NCBI GenBank assembly: GCA_947498845.1
Contig: CANMLX010000001.1
Coordinates: 290,746 to 354,745 of the forward strand
Direction of reading: 5' to 3'
Length of the DNA stretch: 64,000 nucleotides
From: an uncultured Flavobacteriaceae bacterium
GTDB lineage: Bacteria; Bacteroidota; Bacteroidia; Flavobacteriales; Flavobacteriaceae
Shown here: positions 27,308 through 36,950 of the stretch, in pieces
Numbering within the stretch: the stretch's first letter is position 1
Layout of the letters: each line of letters starts with the position of its first letter
Translations under genes and position numbers: made by a program
The notes under the pieces: model-generated
Database searches by the model: none
What the model was told of the DNA's origin: nothing
What the model saw: only the letters and a program-made list of their open reading frames with translations

Positions 27308-27982
27308 ATGGATTACGCTAAAGAATTTGAAAAATTTGCTATCAAAGACCAAGGAATAAGCAGCACGTATTACAACAAAATTATTAGTAGTATGTACCCA
27401 ACTGGTCTTACACCGAATATTATTGAAGAACGACAAATGAATATCGCAATATTTGATGTGTTTTCTAGGTTAATGATGGATAGAATTATATTTTTGGGAA
27501 CAGGTATTAACGATCAGGTTGCCAATATAATACAAGCACAATTGTTGTTTTTAGAAAGTGTAGATGCAACAAAAGATATTCAAATCTACATTAACTCTCC
27601 AGGAGGAAGTGTATATGCGGGGTTAGGGATTTATGATACTATGCAGTTTATAAAACCAGATGTAGCAACAATATGTACAGGTATGGCTGCATCAATGGGA
27701 GCAGTATTGTTATGTGCAGGAGAAAAAGGTAAGCGTAGTGGGTTAACACATTCTCGAGTAATGATTCATCAACCATTAGGTGGCGCACAAGGACAGGCGA
27801 GTGATATCGAGATTACGGCTAGAGAAATTTTAATCCTTAAAGAAGAGCTTTACAAGATTATAAGTAAGCATTCAGGTCAGGATTACGACAAAGTATATGC
27901 AGATAGTGATAGAGATTATTGGATGAAAGCCGATAAGGCTAAGGAGTATGGTATGATCGATGAGATTTTAGCCAGAAAGTAA
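27308..27982 (+). CDS. clpP: ClpP protease subunit (paralogue 1)
   Basis: A 224-residue serine peptidase that forms the 14-mer chamber for ClpX. Catalytic residues are seen as Ser129 in GMAASMGAV and His154 in VMIHQPLGG, with the Asp further on. About 40 extra N-terminal residues precede the core, matching Bacteroidota ClpP. It lies 61 nt before clpX. A second, shorter paralogue is encoded at 62090-62632. Confidence 0.96.
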   Translation: MDYAKEFEKFAIKDQGISSTYYNKIISSMYPTGLTPNIIEERQMNIAIFDVFSRLMMDRIIFLGTGINDQVANIIQAQLLFLESVDATKDIQIYINSPGGSVYAGLGIYDTMQFIKPDVATICTGMAASMGAVLLCAGEKGKRSGLTHSRVMIHQPLGGAQGQASDIEITAREILILKEELYKIISKHSGQDYDKVYADSDRDYWMKADKAKEYGMIDEILARK

Positions 27983-28043
27983 AAGATAAGATTGATTAAT
28001 AGCAAACGAAGTTGCTTATAGGTAGCTTCTTAATACATAATTA

Positions 28044-29276
28044 ATGGCAAAAGAAGAATTAGAATGTTCGTTTTGTGGTAGAAAAAAACCAGAGACAAAC
28101 CTGCTTATAGCTGGTTTGGATGCGCATATATGTGATAGGTGTATAGAGCAAGCTCATGGTATTGTTATTGAAGAATCTAAGCAAAACGACAGTAGTGATT
28201 TATCTGCTGAACTTAAGCTTAGAAAGCCACAGCAAATAAAAGCTTTTTTAGATGAATACATCATTGGTCAGGATATGACTAAGAAAGTAATGTCTGTAGC
28301 TGTTTATAATCACTATAAGCGTTTGTTGCAAGTACCATCAAAAGATGATATTGAAATTCAAAAGAGTAATATCGTTATGGTTGGGCAAACTGGTACAGGT
28401 AAAACGTTAATGGCCAAGACCATTGCAAGAATGCTTAATGTACCTTTGGCTATTGTTGACGCGACCGTACTTACCGAAGCTGGTTATGTAGGAGAAGATG
28501 TTGAAAGTATATTAACACGTTTGTTACAAGCTGCAGACTATAATTTAGAGAAAGCAGAAAAAGGTATCGTTTTTATTGATGAAATTGATAAGATCGCACG
28601 AAAAAGTGATAACCCTTCAATAACAAGAGATGTTTCAGGAGAAGGTGTGCAACAGGCATTATTAAAACTTTTAGAAGGAACCGTGGTAAATGTGCCGCCA
28701 AAAGGAGGTAGAAAGCACCCAGATCAAAAATTTATAGAAGTAAATACTGAAAATATTTTATTTATTGCTGGAGGTGCTTTTGATGGTATAGAAAGAGTGA
28801 TTTCTAAGCGCTTAAACATGAAAGCAGTTGGTTATAGTGCATCAATGTCTGATGAAGCAGTAGATCAAGATAATTTATTACAATACATTATTCCAAAAGA
28901 TTTAAAAGATTTTGGTTTAATCCCGGAAATAATTGGAAGACTACCAGTGCTTACATATATGAATCCTCTAGATGCTAATACATTAAGAGCAATTCTAACC
29001 GAGCCCAAAAATGCCATAATCAAACAGTACAAAAAACTGTTTGCTATGGATGATATCTCCTTCTCTATTACCGATGGTGCGTTAGGTTTTATAGTTGATA
29101 AAGCCATTGAATACAAGCTTGGGGCAAGAGGATTGCGCTCTTTGTGCGAAGAAATTTTAACGGATGCAATGTTTGAGATGCCTAGTAGTGACGATAAGAA
29201 GTTAAACGTAACAAAAAGCTATGCTGAAGATAAGCTAACTAAAAACACGTTAAAAAAGTTAAAAGCAGTCTCTTAA
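28044..29276 (+). CDS. clpX: ClpX ATPase
   Basis: A 410-residue AAA+ unfoldase that feeds substrates to ClpP. The N-terminal zinc finger has two Cys pairs (ECSFCGRKK and HICDRCIEQ), the Walker A is GQTGTGKT, Walker B FIDEIDKI, and the pore and sensor segments GYVGEDVE and RFxARGLRS-like GARGLRSL follow. Length is normal. The downstream hairpin ends the clpP-clpX unit. Confidence 0.97.
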   Translation: MAKEELECSFCGRKKPETNLLIAGLDAHICDRCIEQAHGIVIEESKQNDSSDLSAELKLRKPQQIKAFLDEYIIGQDMTKKVMSVAVYNHYKRLLQVPSKDDIEIQKSNIVMVGQTGTGKTLMAKTIARMLNVPLAIVDATVLTEAGYVGEDVESILTRLLQAADYNLEKAEKGIVFIDEIDKIARKSDNPSITRDVSGEGVQQALLKLLEGTVVNVPPKGGRKHPDQKFIEVNTENILFIAGGAFDGIERVISKRLNMKAVGYSASMSDEAVDQDNLLQYIIPKDLKDFGLIPEIIGRLPVLTYMNPLDANTLRAILTEPKNAIIKQYKKLFAMDDISFSITDGALGFIVDKAIEYKLGARGLRSLCEEILTDAMFEMPSSDDKKLNVTKSYAEDKLTKNTLKKLKAVS

Positions 29277-29310
29277 CCTTATAAAAGGAAAGAATTTTTA
29301 ATACAATACA

Positions 29311-29341
29311 AAAAGCATTCTAATATAAATAGAATGCTTTT
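29311..29341 (+). terminator. Terminator after clpX
   Basis: AAAAGCATTCTA pairs with TAGAATGCTTTT around a 7-nt loop and is followed by TAATTTTTA. Confidence 0.8.
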
Positions 29342-29365
29342 TAATTTTTACTAAAAAGAAGCATC

Positions 29366-29992
29366 ATGTACAGGTTTTTATCTCGATTTTTTAGGTCTAA
29401 AAACCAAAAACAAGAATTTGATATTATGAAGAAGTTTTTAATTGTAGGTCTTGGCAACATAGGAGAAAAGTATGAAGAAACACGACATAACATAGGATTT
29501 AAAGTTTTAGATCATTTTGCCAAAAAAGAAAACCTCTCTTTTGAAACTCAAAAATTAGGAGACATTGCTGCGTACAAGATTAAGGGTAGAGTCTTATACT
29601 TTTTAAAACCAAGTACCTTTATGAATTTAAGCGGAAAGGCAGTGTTATATTGGTTAACTAAGGAAAAAATACCGTTAGAAAATCTATTGGTTATCACAGA
29701 CGATTTAAATTTACCTTTTGGTAGTATTCGATTAAAAACTAAAGGAAGTGATGGAGGTCACAATGGTCTTAAAGATATCCAAGCAAAGCTAAATACAACC
29801 AAATATAATAGATTTAGATTTGGCATTAGTGCTGCATTTAGTAAAGGTAGGCAGGTAGATTATGTCTTAGGAGAATGGAGTGAAGATGAAAATAGTAAAT
29901 TACTAGAACGTTTGGATACGTCTATTGCGCTTATAAAATCCTTTGTGCTATCAGGAGTTAATAATACAATGAATATATTTAACGGGAAGTAA
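29366..29992 (+). CDS. pth: Peptidyl-tRNA hydrolase
   Basis: A 208-residue enzyme that recycles stalled peptidyl-tRNA. Family segments are LIVGLGNIGEKYEETRHNIGF (with the catalytic His) shortened here as GLGNIGEKYEETRHN, then KPSTFMNLSG and GSDGGHNGL. The first 20 residues (MYRFLSRFFRSKNQKQEFDI) precede the usual start; related Bacteroidota proteins often carry such an extension, but the ATG at 29426 is an equally good start. The clpX terminator lies just upstream, so the gene must have its own promoter or rely on read-through. Confidence 0.94.
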   Translation: MYRFLSRFFRSKNQKQEFDIMKKFLIVGLGNIGEKYEETRHNIGFKVLDHFAKKENLSFETQKLGDIAAYKIKGRVLYFLKPSTFMNLSGKAVLYWLTKEKIPLENLLVITDDLNLPFGSIRLKTKGSDGGHNGLKDIQAKLNTTKYNRFRFGISAAFSKGRQVDYVLGEWSEDENSKLLERLDTSIALIKSFVLSGVNNTMNIFNGK

Positions 29993-30115
29993 GTGAATTA
30001 AATGCAATACGTTGTGTTTTCCTGTTAAATTTTTACTCGATAATCAAGATTTAAATGCTCCGAGGTAGTTTACTTCAAAATAAATAATACTTCAAAATAA
30101 GTAATTCACTATCTC

Positions 30116-30278
30116 ATACCAAATAATCCATATAATTACGCCAAAATACGTGTTCATTTTTCCTCTTTCATTTATTGTGGTAACGCTTACATAGCTATGC
30201 TATGCATACATCCAATAGCTTCAAAAGAGAAAAAAGAAACGGTGTGTTTTTAGCATAACTTTATAGTTTATTTGGTAT
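30116..30278. repeat. 163-bp palindromic element, copy 6
   Basis: Termini ATACCAAATAA / TTATTTGGTAT match exactly. The centre ACATAGCTATGCTATGC is near 30190-30206. It lies in a 483-bp gap between pth and the response regulator; the rest of the gap holds a duplicated TACTTCAAAATAA motif (30071-30101) and no gene. Confidence 0.8.
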
Positions 30279-30475
30279 TATCTTTAATAATTGTTAGCAG
30301 GTGTTATACTTATATAAAGTGCCATTTCCCTAAATGAAACATGCATTTAACTAATTTTAAGCTTATCATCAGTTTTTTTTATAAGTCTATGTGTTAGATT
30401 TGTTTAAGGTATTTTGGTGTGGTTTTTGTCACATAAATAAAACCAATTGTTTAGTTCCCTTAAACCCTTGACTTT

Positions 30476-31153
30476 ATGAAATTATACAAAGTATTAATAG
30501 TTGACGATCACCCTCTAATAGTTGATGCCTATATAAGATCTCTAAGACAAGTAGCAAGAACAGATACAAAGTATAGATTTAGTATTGATACAGCTAATAA
30601 TTGTGATATAGCTATGTTAAAGATTAAGGATTCCATAAAAAGCAAAGATCCTTATCGTTTAGTTTTTTTAGATGTAAGAGTGCCTAGGTCTTCAGACAAT
30701 AAAATATTAGGAGGGGAAGATTTAAGCAGTATTTTAAGAAGTAAGTCTAAGAAAACAAAAGTTATAGTGTCGACATCATTTAACGATAGTTATTTAATCT
30801 CTTGTATTTTAAAGGATATAGACCCAGAAGCATGCTTAATAAAAAATGATTTAACAGTAGGTGTATTAATCGATGCTATTAAATCGGTACTTATAGAACC
30901 GCCTTACTACAGTAGAAGTGTAATGAAAATTTTTAGAAAACAATCTGCTAGTGATGTCGTAATAGATCATATAGATCGTAAAATACTTCATGAATTATCC
31001 AATGGTACCAGAATGAGCGAATTGCCTAAGATATTACATTTGTCTCTTGCGGCTTTAGAGAGAAGAAAACGATTATTAAAGGATGTTTTTAATGTAAAAG
31101 GAAGAGGAGATAGAGATTTAATAAAATTGGCTCACGAAAAAGGGTTTATTTAG
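30476..31153 (+). CDS. Response regulator with C-terminal HTH
   Basis: A 225-residue regulator. The receiver (about 1-135) has the acidic pair IVDDH, phospho-acceptor Asp66 in LVFLDVRVP and a Thr/Ser in VIVSTS. The C-terminal 65 residues form a helix-turn-helix that loosely resembles LuxR/NarL types (DRKILHELSNGTRMSELPKI). No cognate kinase lies next to it; the gene is convergent with the membrane winged-helix regulator, so a link to the galactan cluster is possible but unproved. Confidence 0.85.
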   Translation: MKLYKVLIVDDHPLIVDAYIRSLRQVARTDTKYRFSIDTANNCDIAMLKIKDSIKSKDPYRLVFLDVRVPRSSDNKILGGEDLSSILRSKSKKTKVIVSTSFNDSYLISCILKDIDPEACLIKNDLTVGVLIDAIKSVLIEPPYYSRSVMKIFRKQSASDVVIDHIDRKILHELSNGTRMSELPKILHLSLAALERRKRLLKDVFNVKGRGDRDLIKLAHEKGFI

Positions 31154-31241
31154 AGGCTATTCTTAAAGTATTTAATATTTGTTAGGGGTGCTCTTAATAG
31201 ATTTGGTAAAATTTCTTTTTTAAACTAAAACAAGAAAAATA

Positions 31242-32426
31242 TTAAAAAGGAATAATTTCAAGTAACTCTAAGTTTGTGTCTGATCGTTGAGTTCCTTTAG
31301 CCTCGAAGACAGCAGTAAAAAAGGACTTCCCCTTAAGTGATGCTGTTAAATCTTTTAATTTTGAGTTAGATAGAAAATACTTTATACACGATTTTACTCC
31401 TATGTCATGGTTTGAAAAAAATAATAATTGATTAGTTCCATTTGGACCTGGTATCCTTGATACTATGGCCAATTCGCGATTATGTACGCGATACTCAAGT
31501 TTATAAATTGTATCTTTTTTCGAAGGATGATTAGTTCTATATAATAATGAATCTTTAATTTTAAAATAAGGATTAACATTGTTAAATAGATCAACAAAAA
31601 AAGGTTTTGTTTTTGTTGGACCAATATAAATGCAATTATTCTCTTTAAGTTCTTCTATAGACATAGTACTGGTAAATCTTATTTCAATTTGGCTATTATT
31701 TTTAGTGAAGAAAGTAGAAAAAAGAGAAGACCCTTCCACTCCCATTTGATTTGTATAGCTATAAGGAGCAGGTATAAATTTATTCTTTAAATCTGGATTA
31801 GTTTGTACAAACTTATAGTAGTCTTCTATAGTGTTTAATTGATAGTCTCTTATAAATCCAACATTCCCAGTTGCAGTTTTACCTATTATGCCAAAAACAT
31901 CCCCAACAACAAGTAATGTAGGTCTCTTATCATTAATAAAGTCTTTCCAGAATAATGTTGTATCGTTACGAGGTAGCCAAAACCATCCCAAAGCTAAAAA
32001 AAACAATATTGCCGAAACTAAAAACCATTTTTGTATGTTTTTAATGGTAGTTTTAGAAGTGCTTTGATTTTTATTTTCGGAAAAACTTATTTTGTATTGA
32101 CCTTTTTGTATTTGAACTATCCAAGTGTCCTTAGTGCCTTCGGTTTCGTAATACTGAGCTATTTTTTTGCGTAAATTATAAACATTTACTCTAACAGTAG
32201 TCTCAGGGGCCTCCTTGCCAAAAAAATCTAATGCAATAACAGTTTCTTTTAAAAAAGTCCCTTTTTTTGTTTCGGCATATAAGTATTGTAACAAAGCAAT
32301 ACTTGTGGGAGCATTGGAGAATGTATTACTTTTACATAGTTTAGTTATAACGGATTTTTGTATTTCAGAAAGGTCTTTTTTACTCAAAACAAGCTGTTTA
32401 ATAATTGTTTTAACGGTTATAGTCAC
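31242..32426 (-). CDS. Membrane-tethered winged-helix regulator (CadC/ToxR-like architecture)
   Basis: A 394-residue protein with an N-terminal winged-helix DNA-binding domain (about 20-115: TVRVNVYNLRKKIAQYYE then WIVQIQKGQYKISF), one transmembrane helix (about 134-152, WFLVSAILFFLALGWFWLP) and a 240-residue C-terminal domain that would be periplasmic. The layout is that of a one-component regulator that senses outside and binds DNA inside. The start is GTG at 32426; no ATG is available nearby. It is divergent from GH117, 91 nt away, so it likely controls that gene and itself. Three GTTAAAGT-like direct repeats lie at its start. Confidence 0.75.
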   Translation of the reverse strand: MTITVKTIIKQLVLSKKDLSEIQKSVITKLCKSNTFSNAPTSIALLQYLYAETKKGTFLKETVIALDFFGKEAPETTVRVNVYNLRKKIAQYYETEGTKDTWIVQIQKGQYKISFSENKNQSTSKTTIKNIQKWFLVSAILFFLALGWFWLPRNDTTLFWKDFINDKRPTLLVVGDVFGIIGKTATGNVGFIRDYQLNTIEDYYKFVQTNPDLKNKFIPAPYSYTNQMGVEGSSLFSTFFTKNNSQIEIRFTSTMSIEELKENNCIYIGPTKTKPFFVDLFNNVNPYFKIKDSLLYRTNHPSKKDTIYKLEYRVHNRELAIVSRIPGPNGTNQLLFFSNHDIGVKSCIKYFLSNSKLKDLTASLKGKSFFTAVFEAKGTQRSDTNLELLEIIPF

Positions 32427-32448
32427 CGTTAAAGTTGCGTTAAAGTTA
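32416..32448. promoter_or_regulatory. Direct repeats at the regulator start (candidate operator)
   Basis: CGTTAAAGTT occurs at 32427-32436 and 32438-32447 (11-bp pitch); a related GTTATAGT is at 32416-32423 in the first codons. An 11-bp pitch of direct repeats is how OmpR/PhoB-type winged helices bind side by side on DNA. Confidence 0.5.
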
Positions 32449-32517
32449 CTTAAATCCTTATAAATATGGTTAATTAGTTAATATTCTTATTATGAAGCAG
32501 CTACTTAACTAAACAAA

Positions 32518-33855
32518 ATGCTTATTAAAATTATGAAAACTTGTAAACTAAATGCTATTAAACTCCTTTTTTGTATATCCCTTATTGTAGGTTGTAATAA
32601 TGAAAATACTAGCGAAAAAAATGAAACAAAACATGCTGCAAGTACAACATCTCTTCCTATTTATATCAAAGATATCCCAAGTAATCATCCCTTAAGTTCG
32701 GCCATGAAAAGAAGTTTCAATAATTACGAAGCTCCCAGATTATTAGATAACGAGTTGTATACAAATTTTAAGTACACAGAACTAGAAGGTTTTAATTATA
32801 ATAATGGAGATGGAACAGTGTCAAGACGAGACCCCTCTAAAATAATAAAAGAAAATGGGCAATATTATATTTGGTATACTCACAGAAATACGCAAACAGA
32901 ACCTAGGGGTTTTAAAAATGCTACTGATGTTGTGCCCTCAACAGATTGGGACTTAGCCGAAATTTGGTACGCTACAAGTAAAGATGGATTTACATGGAAA
33001 GAACAAGGGGTAGCAATCCCAAGACCTCCAAAACCAAATCCTGGATGGCGTTCTGTTGCTACAGCAGATATCTTAAAATTCAAAAATAAATATTACTTAT
33101 ATTATCAAGCTTTTGATGCACCAAGCGGGACGTATGATAAAAAAAGAGATGCTTATGATATTTGTCCAGTTACTATGTCATGGGCAGACTCTCCAGATGG
33201 TCCATGGCACCCACTAAATACTGTAGTTATTCCTTTTGGAAATGAAAATGAATGGGATTACAGAGTAATTCACGACCCAAATCCATTAGTGCATGATGGC
33301 AAAATATATATTTATTATAAATCTGGTCTAGACAAAAGAGATGCTAATCGAAAGTTTTGGGATGCTTGGGGACTAGCTATAGCAGATAAGCCAGAAGGTC
33401 CATTTGTTAAACATAAGCTAAATCCAGTAATGAATTCTGGACATGAAACTATGTTATTCCCTTTTAAAGAAGGGGTAGCTGCGATTGTAAATACTGATGG
33501 AATTGAACATTACACAATTCAATATGCAAAAGACTGGGTGAACTTTGAAATTGCTTCTGTTACACAATTATTGCCTACAGCAGCAGGCGTATACGCCCCA
33601 GATGCTTTTGATGATGATCATGATGGAGATGGAATCACTTGGGGGCTTTCTCATTTTATAAATGCAGGAGATAATTGGAATAAAATGTATACTAAATTAG
33701 GACGGTTTGATTGTGATTTAAGCCAAAAGGTAAATGACCCTAGCCTAAAAAAATCGAATATTTTATTGCCTAATAAACTTTACTTTAGTCAAGGACTAAC
33801 AAAAGAACAACGTAGTAGAATTGTTAATAGGGAACAAATTCAAACAAAAAATTGA
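32518..33855 (+). CDS. GH117 family 3,6-anhydro-L-galactosidase (neoagaro-oligosaccharide hydrolase), lipoprotein
   Basis: A 445-residue five-bladed-propeller type glycosidase that would remove 3,6-anhydro-L-galactose from the non-reducing end of neoagaro-oligosaccharides. A lipobox (LIVGC) follows a short signal peptide; the ATG at 32533 is an alternative start. GH117 marks are SRRDPSKII (Asp105, likely base), ATADIL, IHDPNPLVHDG (Asp253) and NSGHETMLFP (His309, Glu310). These line up in spacing with the acidic residues described for the family. It opens a GH117-SDR-GH2 run on the plus strand and faces the membrane regulator. Confidence 0.88.
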   Translation: MLIKIMKTCKLNAIKLLFCISLIVGCNNENTSEKNETKHAASTTSLPIYIKDIPSNHPLSSAMKRSFNNYEAPRLLDNELYTNFKYTELEGFNYNNGDGTVSRRDPSKIIKENGQYYIWYTHRNTQTEPRGFKNATDVVPSTDWDLAEIWYATSKDGFTWKEQGVAIPRPPKPNPGWRSVATADILKFKNKYYLYYQAFDAPSGTYDKKRDAYDICPVTMSWADSPDGPWHPLNTVVIPFGNENEWDYRVIHDPNPLVHDGKIYIYYKSGLDKRDANRKFWDAWGLAIADKPEGPFVKHKLNPVMNSGHETMLFPFKEGVAAIVNTDGIEHYTIQYAKDWVNFEIASVTQLLPTAAGVYAPDAFDDDHDGDGITWGLSHFINAGDNWNKMYTKLGRFDCDLSQKVNDPSLKKSNILLPNKLYFSQGLTKEQRSRIVNREQIQTKN

Positions 33856-33906
33856 TATACTATTTTTAAAAAATCACAAATAAGCATTAATTAATGATTA
33901 AAAAAT

Positions 33907-34734
33907 ATGAGTAAAAGTATTACAGATAAAGTAATAGTGGTAACAGGAGGTTCTGGGGTATTATGCAGTGAAATGGCAATGTACCTAGCTAGTAAAGGCG
34001 CAAAAATAGCTTTATTAGGAAGAACATTTAGTAAATTAGAAAGTGTTACTAAAAAAATAAAATCTAAAGGAGGGCAAGCAGTTAGTATTGCAACAGATGT
34101 ATTAGATAAAGAAGGGCTTCTTAAGGCTCGAAAAGAAATTCACAATACCTTGGGGACTTGTGATATTTTAATTAATGGTGCAGGAGGAAATCACCCAAAC
34201 GCTACTACAGGAAATACGCGTTTTGGAGAAGAAGAGGTGCCTGGGAAAGGTTTTTTCGATTTAGACCATGTTGCAGTAAATAAGGTTTTAGATGTTAACT
34301 TTATGGGTACTTTTCTGCCTTCTCAAATTTTTGGAAAAGATATGCTGGGTAAACAAGGGTGTTCCATAATTAATATTTCATCTATGAGTGCCTATTCGCC
34401 CATGACTAAAGTTATGGGATATAGTGCAGCGAAAGCCGCTGTTTCTAATTTTACTGAGTGGATGGCTGTGCATTTTGCATCTGTAGAAATTAGAGTGAAT
34501 GCTATTGCTCCTGGATTTTTCCTTACAGAGCAAAATCGGGCATTATTAACCAATAAGGATGGTAATCTAACAGAACGAGGAAATACTATAATTAACCAAA
34601 CCCCAATGCGCAAATTTGGAAAGCCTGAAGATCTTTTAGGGACTTTAGAATGGTTATGTTCCGATGCTTCGTCTTTTGTAACCGGAGTTGTGGTTCCTGT
34701 TGATGGAGGTTTTAATGCTTTTAGCGGTGTATAA
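33907..34734 (+). CDS. SDR oxidoreductase, D-mannonate oxidoreductase-like
   Basis: A 275-residue short-chain dehydrogenase with Rossmann start VIVVTGGSGVLCSEMA, the NGAGGNHPNAT segment, catalytic Ser in ISSMSAY and YSAAKAA (Tyr-x3-Lys). The sequence around GAGGNHPNATT resembles SDRs annotated as D-mannonate or fructuronate reductases. In this place, between GH117 and GH2, it may instead oxidise or reduce a galactan-derived sugar acid (inference). It lies 51 nt after GH117, probably in the same operon. Confidence 0.85.
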   Translation: MSKSITDKVIVVTGGSGVLCSEMAMYLASKGAKIALLGRTFSKLESVTKKIKSKGGQAVSIATDVLDKEGLLKARKEIHNTLGTCDILINGAGGNHPNATTGNTRFGEEEVPGKGFFDLDHVAVNKVLDVNFMGTFLPSQIFGKDMLGKQGCSIINISSMSAYSPMTKVMGYSAAKAAVSNFTEWMAVHFASVEIRVNAIAPGFFLTEQNRALLTNKDGNLTERGNTIINQTPMRKFGKPEDLLGTLEWLCSDASSFVTGVVVPVDGGFNAFSGV

Positions 34735-34764
34735 AAGACTAAATAAGAACAACATGGCGTTGAT

Positions 34765-34863
34765 ATGGACTTTTTAGTCCCTATAAAAGCTATAAAATTA
34801 GCAAGAGTTACAGGTTGTGTGCCAGAAATTAACCTATGGCTACCAAGAGTGTTTAATCAATAA
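34765..34863 (+). pseudogene. Possible gene remnant between SDR and GH2
   Basis: A 32-residue frame, MDFLVPIKAIKLARVTGCV then PEINLWLPRVFNQ, opens with ATG and ends in TAA 19 nt before the GH2 start. It reads like the C-terminal end of a protein rather than a random leader, but I cannot name the family. It may mark a deletion in the operon. Confidence 0.3.
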
Positions 34864-34882
34864 TTACATATCATTTTTCTTT

Positions 34883-36934
34883 ATGAATTTAGTCGTGCCA
34901 AAAATTATAGTTTGTTTTTTAATTATTACTACATTTTGCAATTGTCTTTTTGCTCAACACCCATCCCTAGAAGATAGAGAATGGCTTTTCGTTTCTCAAT
35001 GGAAATTCAAAAAAGGAATTATATATAATGCTCAGAACAAAGAATTTAACGACTCTAGTTGGGAGGCTGTGAATATTCCTCATACTTACTCAATGGATGC
35101 TATTAACGCTATTGGGTATTATAGAGGGATGGCTTGGTACAGGACTTCTCTGCTAGTTCCATCTTCAATGGCAAACAAACGTGTTTTTATTCGTTTTGAA
35201 GGCGTAGGTCAAGAAGCAGAAGTATTTGTAAATGGTCAAAGTGTAGGTAAACATGTTGGAGGGTATTCTGCTTTTTGTTTTGAAATAACCAAAGCAGCTT
35301 TAGTAGGAGAAGAGAATGCTATTACTGTAAAAGTTTCTAATGCTCCGGATTATAAACGTATCCCTGTTAACGATAATTTGTTTAATCATTATGGTGGTAT
35401 ATATAGGCCAGTTCAATTATTTGCTACAGCTAAAACCAATATTAAACCTAATTATTTTGGAACATCAGGTGCATTTATAACTTTAAAGGATCATAATGTT
35501 GATAAAGCAAATATTGAAATAAAAACACATATTTCTTCTACAATAAATAATAAAGGAACATTATCTATCAAACTAAAAGATAAATTAGATAAAATAGTTG
35601 CTACTAAAAAAATTGCTCTTGCTCGAATTCCAAAAGATACTGTTATATCAACAACACTAACTATTTCTGCTCCTCAATATTGGCAGGCAAGAAAAAATCC
35701 ATATTTATATAATGCTGAAATAAAAATTGTAGATGGCCAAAGCAAGGATCACATTGAACAATCTTTTGGTTTAAAATCATTTGAAATAGATCCCGAAAAA
35801 GGATTTGTTTTAAATGATAGTCCTTATCGATTATATGGTGTTTGTATGCATCAAGAATGGAAGCAAGTTGGGCCAGCCTTAACTAACGAGCACCATAAAA
35901 GGGATATGGATTTGATTGATGAAATTGGAGCTACAGCTGTACGTTTTTCACATTATCAACATTCGGATATTACATACCAATTAGCAGATGAAAAAGGATT
36001 GCTAGTTTGGGCTGAAATTCCTTTTGTACATGACTATAGTGGTCGTGAAGGTGAAAACGCTAAGCAGCAATTAAAAGAATTGATACTTCAAAATTATAAT
36101 CATCCTAGTATCTATACTTGGGGTTTATGGAATGAAGTACGCGCCTATAATAGCATTGATGAACCATGTGTGCCTCTTACAAAAGAACTTAATAAGCTTG
36201 CTCATGAGCTTGATCCTACTCGTGTAACCACTTCTGCTAGTGATCGTGGTATGGAGTCTAATATGGGAAACATTTCAGACCTTCAATCATGGAATAAATA
36301 TTATGGCTGGTATTATGGAGAATATCAAGATATGGGAACATGGTTAGACGAATACCATCAAAAATACCCTAAACGTGCGGTTGGAATTAGTGAATATGGA
36401 ATTGGAGGAAACATTTTTCAACAAGATATTTCTAAGTTAGAAAAACCAAGTGGTAATTATTTTCCAGAACCAGAACAAACAAAATACCACGAAATTACTT
36501 GGAGTATAATAAAAAAGCGTCCTTTTGTTTTAAGTTCTTATATATGGAATATGTTTGACTTTTCGGTTGCAGGTTGGAATCGCGGCGGTGTTTCTAATCT
36601 TAACCATAAAGGCCTAGTGAGCTTTGATCGTTCTTTTAAAAAAGATGCATTTTATTTCTATAAAGCCAATTGGTCTAGTGAACCCACAATTCATATTGTT
36701 GGAAAACGAAATGATAAACTTAAAGGAACCATTCAAAACATAAAAGTTTATAGTAATACTCCTAGCCTTATTTTATGGGCAAATGGGCAAAAAATAGTTT
36801 GCAAGAATTGCACTTCAGAAAATATGATCGCCGAATTTAAGGATGTCCTTCTTAAACGCGGAAAAAATACTATTAAAGTTACTGATATTGATGAAAAAAT
36901 AATGGATAAATGTATTCTAACAATAACAGAATAG
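34883..36934 (+). CDS. Glycoside hydrolase family 2 (beta-galactosidase-like), secreted
   Basis: A 683-residue GH2 enzyme. Signal peptide to about residue 23 (CNCLFAQ), sugar-binding jelly roll (about 30-190: WKFKKGI, HTYSMDAINAIGYYRG), Ig-like domain (about 195-300) and TIM barrel (about 300-600). The acid/base is Glu418 in WGLWNEV and the nucleophile Glu504 in ISEYGIGG. It lacks the large C-terminal domain of LacZ. In this cluster it likely removes beta-galactose from agar- or porphyran-derived oligosaccharides. I start at 34883 because the residues further upstream are not signal-peptide-like. Confidence 0.9.
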   Translation: MNLVVPKIIVCFLIITTFCNCLFAQHPSLEDREWLFVSQWKFKKGIIYNAQNKEFNDSSWEAVNIPHTYSMDAINAIGYYRGMAWYRTSLLVPSSMANKRVFIRFEGVGQEAEVFVNGQSVGKHVGGYSAFCFEITKAALVGEENAITVKVSNAPDYKRIPVNDNLFNHYGGIYRPVQLFATAKTNIKPNYFGTSGAFITLKDHNVDKANIEIKTHISSTINNKGTLSIKLKDKLDKIVATKKIALARIPKDTVISTTLTISAPQYWQARKNPYLYNAEIKIVDGQSKDHIEQSFGLKSFEIDPEKGFVLNDSPYRLYGVCMHQEWKQVGPALTNEHHKRDMDLIDEIGATAVRFSHYQHSDITYQLADEKGLLVWAEIPFVHDYSGREGENAKQQLKELILQNYNHPSIYTWGLWNEVRAYNSIDEPCVPLTKELNKLAHELDPTRVTTSASDRGMESNMGNISDLQSWNKYYGWYYGEYQDMGTWLDEYHQKYPKRAVGISEYGIGGNIFQQDISKLEKPSGNYFPEPEQTKYHEITWSIIKKRPFVLSSYIWNMFDFSVAGWNRGGVSNLNHKGLVSFDRSFKKDAFYFYKANWSSEPTIHIVGKRNDKLKGTIQNIKVYSNTPSLILWANGQKIVCKNCTSENMIAEFKDVLLKRGKNTIKVTDIDEKIMDKCILTITE

Positions 36935-36950
36935 AGAATTTTTAAAAATT

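Noticed and set aside
30476..31153. Response regulator as the controller of the GH117 cluster
   Set aside because: It lacks a kinase partner nearby and is convergent with the cluster; the membrane winged-helix protein is the better candidate.
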